Source: Areca catechu
Taxonomy: Eukaryota; Streptophyta; Magnoliopsida; Arecales; Arecaceae
Direction: 5' to 3'
Length of the DNA stretch: 64,000 nt
Assembly: GCA_021397845.1 (NCBI GenBank)
Contig: CM038053.1
Span: 87,357,157-87,421,156, forward strand
The translations under genes were made by a program, and so were the position numbers. This document shows, piece after piece, positions 20,356 through 32,282 of this stretch; position 1 is the first letter of the stretch; the number at the start of each line of letters is the position of its first letter. A model generated the notes under the pieces. That model searched no databases and was not told where the DNA came from. It was given only the letters and a program-made list of their open reading frames with translations.

Positions 20356-21404
20356 GTCCCGGCCATCTATCGCCTGACTCACAGCTTGGCACTGCAGACC
20401 TCTCGGCCTCATTCATCAGGCCTCTCAGCCTCCTCCTTCATCTGGCCCCATCGACCTCCTTCATCAAGCCTCCCGGCCTCTTTCATCTGGCCACTCAGCT
20501 CCAGCCACCATGCTTGCAGTTCAGAGATGTCCATCGGCAAAATTCAGAAGTCCTGACCATCTGTCACTTGACTCATAAATTGGCTTATCAAGCTCCTCAG
20601 CCTCCTTCATCAGGCCCCCTGGCCACCTTCATCAGCCCCCCCGGCCTCCTTCATCAGGCCTCTCGGCCTCCTCCTTCATCTGGCGCCCAAGGCCTCCTAC
20701 CTCTTTCATCCGACCTCTTGGCTCTAGCCTCCATGCTCGAGTCTGAAGATGTCCACCGGGAAACTCTAGAAGTCCCAGCCATTTGCTGCTTGACTTGCAG
20801 CTTGGCGCATCAGACCTCTCAGCCTCCTCCTTCATCAGGCCTCCTGTCATCCATCATCAGGCCTCTGGGCCTCCTTCATCAGGCCCCTGGGCCTCCTTCT
20901 TCATGCTCTTCGACCTCCTCCAACAGGCCTCCTAACCTCCTTCAATAGGCCTCTTGGAATCCTCCTTCATCGACCCCCCCGGCCTCCTTCATCAGGCCTC
21001 CTAACCTCTTTCATCCAGCCTCTTGGCTCTAGCCGCCTTGCCCACAATCTGGAGATGTTCGCCAAAAAACTCCAGAAGTCCTGGCCATCTACCGCCTAAC
21101 TCATAGCTTGGCACATCAGGCCCCTCGGCCTCCTTCATCAGGCCCACCGACCTCCTTTATCAGGCCTCCCGGCCTCTATCATCCGGCCTCTTGACTCCAA
21201 CTGCCTTGCTCGTAGTTTGAAGATATTTGCTGGGATACTCTAGAAGATCCAACCATCTATCACTTGATTCATAACTTGGCACTTCAGGCCCCTTCGCCTC
21301 CTTCATCAGGCCCCCCAACCTCTTTCATCTGGCCTCTTGGCTCCGGTTGCCTTGCTCGTAGTCTGGAGATGTTTGTCGAGAAACTCCAAAAGTCTTGGCC
21401 ATCT
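20356..21404. repeat. Degenerate tandem repeat T, left part
   Basis: Two levels. A ~20-bp unit (ggcctccttcatcaggcctc) is repeated imperfectly many times. A ~65-bp block (ggagatgt...aaactccagaagtc...ggccatct...cttggc) recurs at about 20,523, 20,743, 21,053, 21,220 and 21,364. Pro/Ser-rich frames (20,326-20,948) arise from the repeat and look spurious. It is split by G2 and resumes at 30,238. Confidence 0.8.
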
Positions 21405-23016
21405 TGATGCAGCACGAAAGCTCTGATACCAAAAATGATGCAGAACAAAGAACAAAGAAGCGTATGCGGAAGTAAAATTAAGATTAATTTTTTTTTTTTT
21501 TTATATTTTTTTCAGAAATTGGCTTTGACTCAAAGTAAAGCTAACTAATTTGAAGGAAACTAAGGATTGAAAGCACAGTTTAGAAGGAACCAAATTATCA
21601 GAGTAGTTCAAAAGTAACGGATCGCTGGGGGTTGAGAAACTCCCAGAACTAGGGTTTCGCTCTGAACTTTCAACAGAACAGAAATAGAGAGGAGGGATGG
21701 TTTACTCACCAGACAGTGATCTTCTCAGGATTCTGGTGGAAGAACTCTCTCGAGCAGATTGTGGGATCCTCGGAGTCGGCTATCTTCGTAATGGATCCTC
21801 CAATACTGGTCTCATGGTTTGGTCGGCTTCTCCTGGACTCAAGATCTGGAAAAGAAGAGGAATAAACGATGGAATTCAGAAACTCAAGAAAAGATCTCAC
21901 CAAGTTGAAGAACTTGAAAGCTGAAGTTGCTAAAATCGAATTCTCCTGGAGGCCGATCTGACTTCCTCTTAGAATTGTTGTGGATCTGCAGTATCTGGAC
22001 TGGAGTCGGATGCTGGTGGTCGGCCAGGACTTGGAGAAGGTGGCCGTGAGAAGAGGAAAAGACTAGGGCTTGGTGGAAAGAGAAGGGTGATGGCGGCTAG
22101 GGTTTGGGAATTGAGTGGCTAACCTAGGGTTTAGGGTTTATGAGATCTCTCACCTCCTCAAGGTTCCAGGGGAACCCGGATTTACTCCCTCATAGAGCTC
22201 AACACTTAGAAGCAAGTGCGGAAAAGAGAAAACATAAGTTTGCTCATAAAAAAATTTCTTTCATTCATAGATTGTTTTCAACTTACAAGAGGGATGTAAT
22301 TTATAATGCTTTACAAGGGAGAAGGGTTTCATATTTTTCCATGTGGGACTAAAGGAGGGGATCTCCAAATTAGGGCAAATCCCTTACATATGGTTGGCCA
22401 AAATACCAAAAATTAGGATTTGGGTTATAAATGGCAGGTAGATGGCGCCACCTTGCTTGGATTTTTTCAAGAAAAATTTTCTTCCTTTCCTGGATGAACT
22501 CTTTTGGACTCCTCCTTTTCTTCCTCCCTAAGTCAAGGCTCTTCCCATCTTTGTTTTAGATGTTTTGGCAGGTAATGGGCGCCCCTTGATATTCTCTTCC
22601 AAGAAAAACTTCTTCCCTTCTTTGCTTGGAATCACTTGGGAAAGTCTTGGCCGCCCCCTTGATTTGTGCTCTTCTCTTTATCTGGTGCATGAAAGAAGGA
22701 GGTTGCCATCTGTGGAGTGGGGACCAAAGGCTGCTGGATGTGGATATGGCACCCCCTGGACTGGGAGTGTGGCTGGGAGTGTGGTGTCCACTTGCCTGGT
22801 CTTGGGAGAAAATGTAACATCCCCGGTTGAAACCCTAGTCCACTACTGAGTCAACATGACTCAACAAAATAAAATGCAGGTAATGTAGACTCAAGCTAAA
22901 TTGAGTTGATCTAGTCAACTCTTATTACAAACCAAAAACCCTAATTCTTCGGGCAATGTTAATCAGAGATCCAGATGGAGCTCTGAAGTCTTCTTTTGAG
23001 TCTGGTGCCCGCACCA
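21405..23016 (-). repeat. G2 3' LTR
   Basis: 1,612 bp; on the minus strand TGGTGCGGGC to GCTGCATCA. Its end (21,420-21,431) contains a second copy of the primer-site sequence, so the LTR appears to have grown over an older primer site. Confidence 0.94.
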
Positions 23017-24371
23017 ATTCTCCCAGGGTGGGAGGAACTCGACCCTGTCGAGTATGGATCAAGCTGGCTCTGGTATCTCTCTAAGAGGTCTGGGTCCAGC
23101 TCTTGTAACTCTTCTCGGAAGATCCAAGAGTCATCAGAATCTGGCCTTCCTAGCCAGCGGACCAGGTATCTTTGGTATCCTCGATTACGAGTAGAGCTAA
23201 CCTGATCATCCAGGATCTTTTCAATCTGCTCTTTCCTCACAGGCCAATTTGTTGGTGGACACACAGGGTCAGGTTCACTCTCAAGAGCAGGATTAGGTTC
23301 AAAAGCCTCACTGGGAATCACAGCTGGCTCCCTATACTCTACTAGGTCTGTAATGTTGAAAGTGGAGCTAATGCCTAGTTCTGGAGGCAACTCGAGCACA
23401 TAGGCATTGGATCCTACTCTCTTTACCACTCTAAATGGTCCAGCTCCCCTAGCATGTAACTTTCTAACGGTTCCAGGAGGAAACCATTCAGGCCTTAACC
23501 TAATCATTACATAGTCTCCTTCGTCAAAAGTTTTGACTCGCCTTTGAGAATCAGCCAATTTCTTATAAGTTTCGTTACTTAAATTTATTTTGGCTTGTAT
23601 TTCTTTATGCAAGTCTTTTATATGCTGTGCAAAAACTTCGGCAGACTCGGAGACCCGTGTGTGGACTGGTAAAGGAGCTAGGTCAAGAGGTGTGTGGGGT
23701 TTGTAACCATGCACAATTTCAAATGGACTTTTACCCGTAGACCTATTGACCGAGTCATTATATGCAAATTCAGCTCTAGGTAAGTACAAATCCCAGTTCC
23801 TAATGTTTTCACCAACAAGACACCTTAGCAGATTGCCTAAACTACGGTTCACTACTTCAGTTTGGCCTTCAGTCTGGGGATGATAGGCAGTCGAAAACTT
23901 AAGTTTCGTCCCTAACTTATGCCAAAGGGTTTTCCAGAAATAGCTGGTGAACCGAACATCCCTATCTGAAACAATGGTCTTGGGTAGGCCATGGAGTCGA
24001 ACTATCTCATTAAAGAACAGGGTGGCAACCTTAGACGCATCAAAGGTTTGGGAACAAGGCAAGAAATGGGCCATCTTGGAAAATCGGTCCACTACAACAC
24101 AGATAGAGTCATGCCTCCTCTGGGTCTTAGGCAAACCTAACACAAAGTCCATGCTCACATCTTGCCAAGGACGATCTGGGACAGGGAGTGGGGTATAAAG
24201 GCCGGTGTTCTGTTTTCGCTGTTTGGCAACAGCACAGGTCCAACACCTAGCCACAATGTGTGCTACATCTTTTTTTAAGCTAGGCCAGAAAAAATGGTCT
24301 TCAATAGCCAGGGTGGTCTTATCTTTTCCAAAATGGCCAGCTAAACCTCCCGCATGAGTTTCCCAAATCAA
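22959..24371 (-). CDS. pol: G2 integrase with C-terminal chromodomain
   Basis: 470-codon open frame starting at an internal Met; in the living element it was continuous with the upstream frame. In order: zinc-binding region (THAGGLAGHFG, then CWTC), catalytic core (MDFVLGLP with the first Asp; VSDRDVRF with the second; the QTEVVNRS block carrying the Glu region), C-terminal GISSTFNITDL block and a chromodomain (KILDDQ... YLVRWLG... DSWIF). The stop lies 58 bp inside the 3' LTR. No internal stops. Confidence 0.95.
   Translation of the reverse strand: MIWETHAGGLAGHFGKDKTTLAIEDHFFWPSLKKDVAHIVARCWTCAVAKQRKQNTGLYTPLPVPDRPWQDVSMDFVLGLPKTQRRHDSICVVVDRFSKMAHFLPCSQTFDASKVATLFFNEIVRLHGLPKTIVSDRDVRFTSYFWKTLWHKLGTKLKFSTAYHPQTEGQTEVVNRSLGNLLRCLVGENIRNWDLYLPRAEFAYNDSVNRSTGKSPFEIVHGYKPHTPLDLAPLPVHTRVSESAEVFAQHIKDLHKEIQAKINLSNETYKKLADSQRRVKTFDEGDYVMIRLRPEWFPPGTVRKLHARGAGPFRVVKRVGSNAYVLELPPELGISSTFNITDLVEYREPAVIPSEAFEPNPALESEPDPVCPPTNWPVRKEQIEKILDDQVSSTRNRGYQRYLVRWLGRPDSDDSWIFREELQELDPDLLERYQSQLDPYSTGSSSSHPGRIGAGTRLKRRLQSSIWISD
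23037..23053 (-). other. Conserved hairpin near the 3' LTR (G2)
   Basis: ACTCGAC-3 nt-GTCGAGT, 20 nt from the LTR. In the sense direction the loop is AGG. It overlaps the pol coding sequence. Confidence 0.75.
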
Positions 24372-24398
24372 GAATTCCCTAAGAGAGGTTCTAGGGAT

Positions 24399-25898
24399 TC
24401 AAAGCCTATTCTTAAAGAACAGAAAGCCATCTAAAAGGGAATAATCCTTATGTTCACTAGATGGTCCTTGAGTTAGATCCTGGTACACAGTCTTGAAATC
24501 CAGACACGACTCATATTCTTCTTTGATTTGCTCAAACCCTATGACTTCAGCCCTAACAGAATTCAATAACAAAGATCGACGACTAAGGGCATCAGCTACC
24601 TTATTTTCAGACCCAGCCTTATGCTTTAGAACAAAAGTATAGGACTGGATATACTCTACCCACTTGGCATGCCTAGGGTTAAGCTTCTTCTGAGAATTCA
24701 AGAATCTAAGAGCCTCATGGTCCGAAAACAGCACAAATTCTTGCGGTAGTAAATAATGTCTCCAGTAACGCAAAGCTTGCACTACCGCATAAAATTCCTT
24801 ATCATAGGTAGAATACCTAAGCTTAGCATCATTAAGTTTTTCACTAAAGAATGCTACGGGATGGTTCTCTTGGCTTAGGACTCCACCTATACCTACTCCT
24901 GAAGCATCGCAGGCAACCTCAAATACCTTTGAAAAGTCCGATAGTCTCAAAATGGGTGCCTGGGTCATCCTATCCTTAAGATCTAGGAAGGCTTTATGGG
25001 CTGCTTTGGTCCACTGAAATTCTCCCTTTCTGATGCAGTCTGTGATAGGAGCAACAACAGTACTAAACCCCTTGATGAATCGCCTATAGAAGGTAGCCAA
25101 GCCATGGAAACTTCTGACTTCATGCACACTGGTCGGCTCTGGCCATTCTACTATGGACCTAATCTTTTCAGGGTCGGCAGCCACGCCGTCAGGGGTTACA
25201 ACAAATCCAAGGAAGATAATTCTACTGGTCATAAATTCACACTTTTTGAGATTACCGTAGAGACTATCATTCCTCAAAACTTGACAGACTTGTCTAAGGT
25301 GGCCTAGATGATCTGCAGGGGTCTTACTATAGATCAGGATATCATCAAAATAGACCACTACAAACTTCCCTATGAAAGCTCTAAGTACTTGGGTCATAAT
25401 CCTCATGAAAGTACTAGGGGCATTGGACAACCCAAAAGGCATAACAACCCATTCAAAGAGGCCATCCTTAGTTTTGAAGGCGGTTTTCCAATCATCCCCT
25501 GGTCTAATCCTAACCTGATGATAGCCGCTCTTGAGATCAATTTTAGAAAAAACCATTGCGCCGGCCATCATATCAAGCATGTCATATAGTCTAGGGATGG
25601 GGAACCTATACTTAATTATGATTTTATTGATGGCACGACTGTCAACACACATCCTCCACGTGCCATCCTTCTTCGGGGTTAGAAGTGCAGGGACTGCACA
25701 AGGGCTAAGACTCTCTCTAATGAACCCCTTCCTCAACAATTCGCCAACCTGCTTTTGCAGTTCTTTATGCTCCGATGGATTCATCCTATAATGGGGCAAG
25801 TTAGGTAAAGTAGCTCCTGGGACTAAATCTATGGAATGTTGAATATCCCTAAGAGGTGGAAGGTGGTCTGGCAGATCCTCAGGAAAAACATCCTTAAT
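24399..25898 (-). pseudogene. pol: G2 reverse transcriptase-RNase H, intact domain ending at one TGA
   Basis: The open frame runs in this phase from the frameshift near 25,900 (first Met 25,799) to a TGA at 24,399-24,401. The reverse transcriptase has the VPALLTPKKDGTWR block and catalytic YFDD (25,341-25,352). RNase H has ACDASGVGIGG, YSTYDKEFY and SDHEALRF, so the acidic residues are kept, unlike G1. The TGA falls where G1 has a Cys codon, so it is a single-base lesion. Both domains look otherwise functional. Confidence 0.93.
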
Positions 25899-27715
25899 TC
25901 TTCTAATAAAGGCTTGACTTCCTGAGGAGGTTCTAAGGGTGTAGGAGTCCTAAGTTCCTTAGCTGTCAACATCCAAATGGGTGAACCACTATGAATTTCT
26001 TGCTCTAGATCCTTGGCACTAATTAGGTTCACTCCAGTCTTCATTTCCCTAACCTTACTGGTTCCTTTAGCTACCTTGTCCTTAGGAGGGATTGAATGGA
26101 TTGTGATTTTCTTCCCATTGAAACTAAAGACACAGGTGTTGGATTTTTCTACGAGGGTGGCATCATGATCATACAACCAGGGTCTTCCAAGAATTATACT
26201 GCTCACCCCCATGGGCAAGACATCACACCAAATCTTCTCTTGATAGGATTGCATTTGGATTTGGACCTGACATCTAGACTGGATGGGTATAGAAGTAGAG
26301 TCTACCCAAGAAACCTTATAGGGGTTGGGGTGGGGAACTGGGGTTAAGCCTAACATTTTGACAGTGCTAGTAGAAATGGCATTCACACAGCTCCCACTAT
26401 CTATGATGATTTTACAAACCTTATCCCCTAGTTTAAGGAAAGTCTGTAGGATGTTGGTCCTACGCCAATCTTCTTGAACTTTAGTCTGGGACAGGATGCA
26501 TCTTACAACCCCTAAGTGGTCAGATTCAGTGGATTCTTCCTCTCCCTCATACTCATCAACCAAATTCATTCCGGCCTCATAAACTTCTTCTTCAAACTCC
26601 TCATTAGGCTCGGAATTCTCTTCTCCTCCCTCTTCTATATATAGGGATCTATGAGGGCACTGGCTAGAAACATGACCTACCTTATGACACTTGAAACAAG
26701 CTATGGCTGTGCACTGAGTGGAGATATGACCGGGCTTTTGACACTTAAAACAGACAATACCAGGGGTTCTCTGGGTGTCAGGTGCCTTACCTTTGTCCAT
26801 GGGCCTAGGGGTGGGAATACCCTGATTAGGCTTGCTAGGGGTAACCTGGCTAGGTCCATTTCTTGGGATTGGGGCACTAATCCTAGAAGGCATGGGTCCT
26901 CTCTGAAATTTCTCAGTGTTCAGTGCAATCTGATAGGCTTGGTCTAGGTCAGTAACCTCTCTCAGAAATAACTCTCTCTTAATATCTTCCCTAAGCCCAG
27001 CCCTAAATCTAGACAAAGTGACTTCATGGGCTTCACTCACATCACATCTCATCAGGTATTCATCAAAGGTGGTTATGTAGTCTGAAACAGATCGGTTCCC
27101 TTGTTTCAAAGTCTGCCATTGGTCTAACAGATTCTGTTGGTATGAAATGGGTAGGTACTTATCTCTAAGTTTTTCTTTCATACCCTGCCAAGTGGTTATG
27201 GGCTCTACATTTCGTCTTCTAGTGGTCAGCTCAATGTTCCCCCAGTATAACCTAGCTTGACGTATTAATTTCATCTTGGCAAACTTGAATTTCCTCTCCT
27301 CAAATATGGCATACCACTCAAAGTACTGGTCCATCTCACCCTCCCAATCAGAATACACCTTAGGATTTAGGCTACCATCAAAAGTGGGTGCATCTAACTT
27401 GATGTTCTGAATGAACCTATCATCTCTATCCTCAGGCTCTGGGTCAGGCCTCCTATGATTAGGTTCAGGATCTCGGTATAAAGGTCTTCTAGGCTCTTGG
27501 TGTGGGCGAGGTTGAGGCACATTGAAATCTGGGTCAGGAGTCCAATCCCGATGCCTAGGTTCCTCAAGTACTTGGACTCGATCCCTAAGCTGGGCAAAAT
27601 TCTCATTCATATCCTGACTTAATTTGTTCATGCTTTCTGTAGGAGCTCTAACCATGGCCTCTAAATCAGGTTTGGCTTGACCAGGTTGGTAGGGTACTCC
27701 ATTCCGGGTAGACAT
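25829..27715 (-). pseudogene. gag: G2 gag-protease, frameshifted at its 3' end
   Basis: Start chosen at the Met of MSTRNGVPYQ by comparison with G1 and G3 (an in-frame Met five codons earlier exists at 27,730). The capsid-like region lies at about 26,940-27,330. There are two CX2CX4HX4C zinc knuckles (26,711-26,752 and 26,657-26,698); G1 has one. The protease Asp-Ser-Gly is at 26,393-26,401, then ILGRPW. A one-base change near 25,900 moves the frame, and the last ~20 residues before the stop at 25,829 are out of phase with the family. Confidence 0.93.
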
Positions 27716-28598
27716 GATGCAATCAAGCACACAAAATGAGACTCAACTGAATGACTACGGGCTAACTAGACCTAGAGCCTAAACTAGGTGCCCAATCAGA
27801 GTGGCAAGCTAGCCTGTAGTAACTCAGGACTCAGCCAGGCAGGTGTAAGGGGAGTGTTAGGTCCCTAAATGCCAATCCTAGACACCAATCAGAGATTGGC
27901 CAGGTAGGCGGACCAGCACACAAGCCCTTCGGGATGGAATCCTTGAACCACCATTCTAGACACTGAGTACAAAGCACACACAGAGTAACCAGACAAACTG
28001 ACTCAACACTAGCCTTGACCCGACTCGTTGATGTCCCTAGCCCACTAGGGCAAATTAGGTCTAATCAATTTTAGATTAAAGGCTTAGGTTCGAATGAAGG
28101 GGTGGTGGTTTTGGGCTAAGGAGAGGTTATCAACTCCTCCCCTTATCTTAGATACTCAAATGCCCTTAAGTTGAATTAAGTGATGAACACTCAAAAATAA
28201 AAGGATTGCAGAACACAAAAATAGAGTTGCAGTAATTTAATTCTCAGAAATCGCACAGAAACCAATAAATTATGATAAAATTATGTAAATTAGCTTCAAT
28301 TATAATGGTTTCAGAAAAAGAAAAATCACTGAATTTAGAGTTACCTGTAGTGAGAAATAATTCCTGCAACAGGATAATTACGGGCTAAAAACAGAGCACT
28401 TCCCCGTTTACAATTTCTGCTACGAAGTTGTAACCCAACGGATCCCCTACACGCCCTAGGAACACCCCATGGAATGGGAGGAGGAGGTTTGCACCCTGCT
28501 TCGTTCCTAGGACCGGACGTCCTGGGGAGTCTACTTCGAGCAGACAAAGTAAAAAGAGAGGGACTCAAACAAACAATCAGACAGAAACCCTAGACAGG
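27716..28598 (-). other. G2 untranslated leader
   Basis: About 880 nt between primer site and gag. Its gag-proximal half shares motifs with the leaders of G1 and G3 (on the minus strand, the cctagtgggctagggac and gattggtgtctagg stretches). No conserved frame. Confidence 0.75.
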
Positions 28599-28610
28599 GC
28601 TCTGATACCA
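28599..28610 (-). other. G2 primer-binding site (tRNA-iMet)
   Basis: Reverse complement of TGGTATCAGAGC, four bases from the 5' LTR end at 28,615. Confidence 0.92.
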
Positions 28611-28614
28611 AAAT

Positions 28615-30232
28615 TGATGCAGCATGAAAGCTCTGATACCAAAAATGATGTAGAACAAAGAACAAAGAAGCGTATGCAGAAGTAAAATTAAGATTAATTT
28701 TTTTTTTTTTTTATATATTTTTTTCAGAAATTGGCTTTGACTCAAAGTAAAGCTAACTAATTTGAAGGAAACTAAGTAAGGATTGAAAGCACAGTTTAGA
28801 AGGAATCAAATTATCAGAGTAGTTCAGAAGTAATGGATCGCTGGGGGTTGAGAAACTCTCAGACCTAGGGTTTCGCTCTGAACTTTCAACAGAACAGAAA
28901 TAGAGAGGAGGGACGGTTTACTCACCAGACAGTGATCTTCTCAGGATTCTGGTGGAAGAACTCTCTCGAGCAAATTATGGGATCCTCGGAGTCGGCTATC
29001 TTCGCAATGGATCCTCCAATACTGGTCTCGTGGTTTGGTCGGCTTCTCCTGGACTCAAGATCTGGAAAAGAAGAGGAACAAACGATGGAATTCAGAAACT
29101 CAAGAAAAGATCTCACCAGGTTGAAGAACTTGGAAGCTGAAGTTGCTGAAATCGAATTCTCCTGGAGGCCGATCTGACTTCCTCTTAGAATTACTGTGGA
29201 TCTGCAGTATCTGGACTGGAGTCGGATGCTGGTGGTCGGCCAGGACTTGGAGAAGGTGGCCGTGAGAAGAGGAAAAGACTAGGGCTTGGTGGAAAGAGAA
29301 GGGTGATGGCGGCTAGGGTTTGGGAATTGAGTGGCTAACCTAGGGTTTAGGGTTTTGGAGATCTCTCACCTCCTCAAGGTTCCAGGGGAACCCGGATTTA
29401 CTCCCTCACGGAGCTCAACACTTAGAAGCAAGTGCGAAAAAGAGAAAACATAAGTTTGCTCATAAAAAAATTTCTTTCATTCATAGATTGTTTTCAACTT
29501 ACAAGAGGGATGTAATTTATAATGCTTTACAAGGGAGAAGGGTTTCATATTTTCCCATATGGGACTAAAGGAGGGGATCTCCAAATTAGGGCAAATCCCT
29601 TACATATGGTTGGCCAAAATACCAAAAATTAGGATTTGGGTTATAAATGGCAGGTAGATGGCGCCACCTTGCTTGGATTTTTTCAAGAAAAATTTTCTTC
29701 CTTTCCTGGATGAACTCTTTTGGACTCCTCCTTTTCTTCCTCCCTAAGTCAAGGCTCTTCCCATCTTTGTTTTAGGTGTTTTGGCAAGTAATGGGCGCCC
29801 CTTGATATTCTCTTCCAAGAAAAACTTCTTCCCTTCTTTGCTTGGAATCACTTGGGAAAGTCTTGGCCGCCCCCTTGATTTGTGCTCTTCTCTTTATCTG
29901 GTGCATGAAAGAAGGAAGTTGCCATCTGTGGAGTGGGGACCAAAGGCTGCTGGATGTGGATATGGCGCCCCCTGGACTGGGAGTGTGGCTGGGAGTGTGG
30001 TGTCCACTTTCCTGGTCTTGGGAGAAAATGTAACATCCCCGGTTGAAACCCTAGTCCACTACTGAGTCAACATGACTCAACAAAATAAAATGCAGGTAAT
30101 GTAGACTCAAGCTGAATTGAGTTGATCTAGTCAACTCTTATTACAAACCAAAAACCCTAATTCTTCGGGCAAGGTTAATCAGAGATCCAGATGGAGCTCT
30201 GAAGTCTTCTTCTGAGTCTGGTGCCCGCACCA
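28615..30232 (-). repeat. G2 5' LTR
   Basis: 1,618 bp, the partner of 21,405-23,016. It also holds the internal primer-site copy (28,630-28,641), showing the duplication was present before this insertion. Confidence 0.94.
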
Positions 30233-30237
30233 CATCT

Positions 30238-30735
30238 ACTGCCTCACTTACAGCTTGGCGCATTAGGCCCCTCGGCCTCCTTCATCAGGACTCTCGACCT
30301 CTTTCATCTAGCCACTCTACTCCGGCAACCTTGCTCGTAGTCTGGAGATGTCTACCGGGAAACTCCAGAAGACTGGGCCATCTGTCGCCTAACATATAGC
30401 TTGGTGCATTAGGGCTCTCAGCCTCCTCCTTCATCAGGCTTCCTGGCCTCCTCCATCGGGCCTCCCAGCCCCCTTCATCAGGCCTCCCGGCCTCCTCCAT
30501 CGGGCCTCCCGGCCTCCTCCATAGGCCCTCCCAGCCCCCTTCATCAGGCCTCCCGACCTCCTCCATCGGGCCTCCTGGTCCCCTTTATCAGGCCTCATGG
30601 CCTCCTTCATCAAGCCCCTCGGCCTCCTCTAGTAGGCCTCCTGGCCTCCTTCATCAGGCCTTTCAGCTTCCTCCTTCGTCAGGCCTTTCAGCTTTTTCCT
30701 TCATCAGGACCCCTGGCCTCCTTGATCAGTACTCC
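30238..30735. repeat. Degenerate tandem repeat T, right part
   Basis: Resumes after G2 with the ggagatgt...aactccagaag...ggccatct block at ~30,343 and then dense ggcctcctccatcgggcctcc units to ~30,735, where element N begins. Total T length without G2 is about 1.55 kb. Confidence 0.8.
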
Positions 30736-32282
30736 TGATGAGGGACAGGATTCTAACATGTTGCAGGATGATATGCAAGGGATGAACATGAGAAAAATCA
30801 GATTAAAGTAAATAAATATTCTTAGATTTTAATTGATTTATTCTCGAAAAGGAGACTAGACTAGGTTAGGGTTATCCTATATCAATTAGCATCCTACCCA
30901 CATGCTAGATCAATCAAAGAAAAAAGAAAGCTAGGATCCTAGGACTAAGAAGGCCTGTTAGGAGCATGCTCAACTTCAAGAAATTTGACAAAAAGAGCTG
31001 AAAATTTGACTGAACATACCAGATAATGATGTCTTGATACCACAGATGAGATCACTCCACTCAGATCGGTGCCTGGATGATCTTGTCACTTTCCCATGGA
31101 TACACCGACGTTTTATCATATCGGTTCGGAGAAAAGAAGACTTCATCTAGAGGCTCGCTTCTCCTGAGGGATCCTGCACATGTCACGGGTTAGGCTGATA
31201 GATGAAGAAAAAAATATGAAATAGTAAGAAAAAAGAAGAGAGAAAGATGGGCTATCTGGAGTGGTTGGCGGCCTGCTTAGGGAAGAGGATGCATGGCTTG
31301 GATGATGGGTGGCCTGGCAGCAAGGAGGGGCTCCTGAGATGGAGTGCTTGGTAGCCTAGAAGCCAAGGGATGCCTGGAAGGGAGAGGGTGGGGGCGGCCA
31401 AGGGCAGGAGCACTTGGATGTTGGCGAGTTGATGGAAGATGGAAGATATGGGTGGCGGCTTGGGCTCTTAGGGCTTGGCATGTTAGTGTTTGGTGATAGG
31501 GGTTGGGACAGCTAGGGTTTGAGGGAAGAGAGAGGGTAGCAGGGGTGGCTAGGGTTTGCACACATAGAATGTAACCACGGGTCTCTCACCCACTCCAAGA
31601 TGGCGGATAATAATTGAATAACTCAATCAAATTTTATTTCATGAAAAAGAGGTACCCATACAAGAGCGGAGGGGGTGGGTATTTATTGAGTTACCCAGGT
31701 CCCTGGACTCTTACACAAACTAGGATTACAAGACTTAAAGGCCAAGAAAGCTCTTTATGGGCTAAACTGAGGGCCAAGAAACTCTCTTTGGCTTGGTCTG
31801 CTTCACTCCTTGCTGGGCTGGGATGACTTCTTCTTTGATTGGGTCAAACCCTGGGGTGTCAACTTCATGATGTGCTGGGAGGGTTGCCTATGCTTTGTTA
31901 ATCTGGGAGGGGCGCCAAGGCCTGGGAAGAATGAAGGGCGCCAAGGGCTTGGGCTTGGGCCTGGTGTGCCATATGCTTGGACTGCTGGGCACCTTATCCT
32001 GGTGGGCTAGGGTGTCAACTCCTTGGTCTTGTAGGCTTGAATAGAGGGCCAAGGTGCTTGAAATCTAGTACTGGTTAGGAAGGGCCTGGTGAATCTCCTG
32101 ATCTGGTGACTCTCCACTTTATTGAAAGTTACAGGACTCACTGAACTGAACTTGAATGAAGGACTTATAGGACTTAAGTAAACTTTATAAACTGGAAGTG
32201 GACTCTTTCAACTTATACTTACCTGAACAAATAAGCTCAAGTAATAGGACTCAGCTGATGGACTAACTTTATTATAGGACTT
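30736..32282 (-). mobile_element. Gypsy-type element N, 3' LTR, first part
   Basis: On the plus strand it begins TGATGAGGGACAGG. A Pro/Ser-rich frame at 31,277-31,561 lies in a GC-rich LTR section and is not taken as a gene. The LTR is interrupted by copia element E at 32,283 and finishes at 50,487-50,592, giving about 1,650 bp. It is related in layout to LTR B, K and G3. Confidence 0.65.

Larger units (their letters stand above)
21405..30232 (-). mobile_element. Ty3/gypsy chromovirus G2, nearly intact (8,828 bp)
   Basis: Flanked by 5-bp TSDs CATCT (21,400-21,404 and 30,233-30,237) within repeat T. The LTRs (1,612 and 1,618 bp) are very similar, about 2% different by eye. All polyprotein domains are present and only two lesions are visible: one frameshift between protease and reverse transcriptase, and one TGA between RNase H and integrase. 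It is the youngest autonomous-type element in the window and related to G1. Confidence 0.96.

Noticed and set aside
20326..20948. Proline/serine-rich proteins
   Set aside because: Direct translation of tandem repeat T in more than one phase; no start context or domain.
20356..21404. CRISPR-like array
   Set aside because: Repeats are imperfect, spacers repeat themselves, and the context is a plant genome full of retroelements.
22565..22849. Frames of 60-94 codons in G2 LTRs (also 29,781-30,065)
   Set aside because: Identical in both LTRs because LTRs are duplicates; no domain and not in the polyprotein phase.
23947..26947. Plus-strand frames of 80-103 codons across G2
   Set aside because: Antisense shadows of the gag-pol frames.
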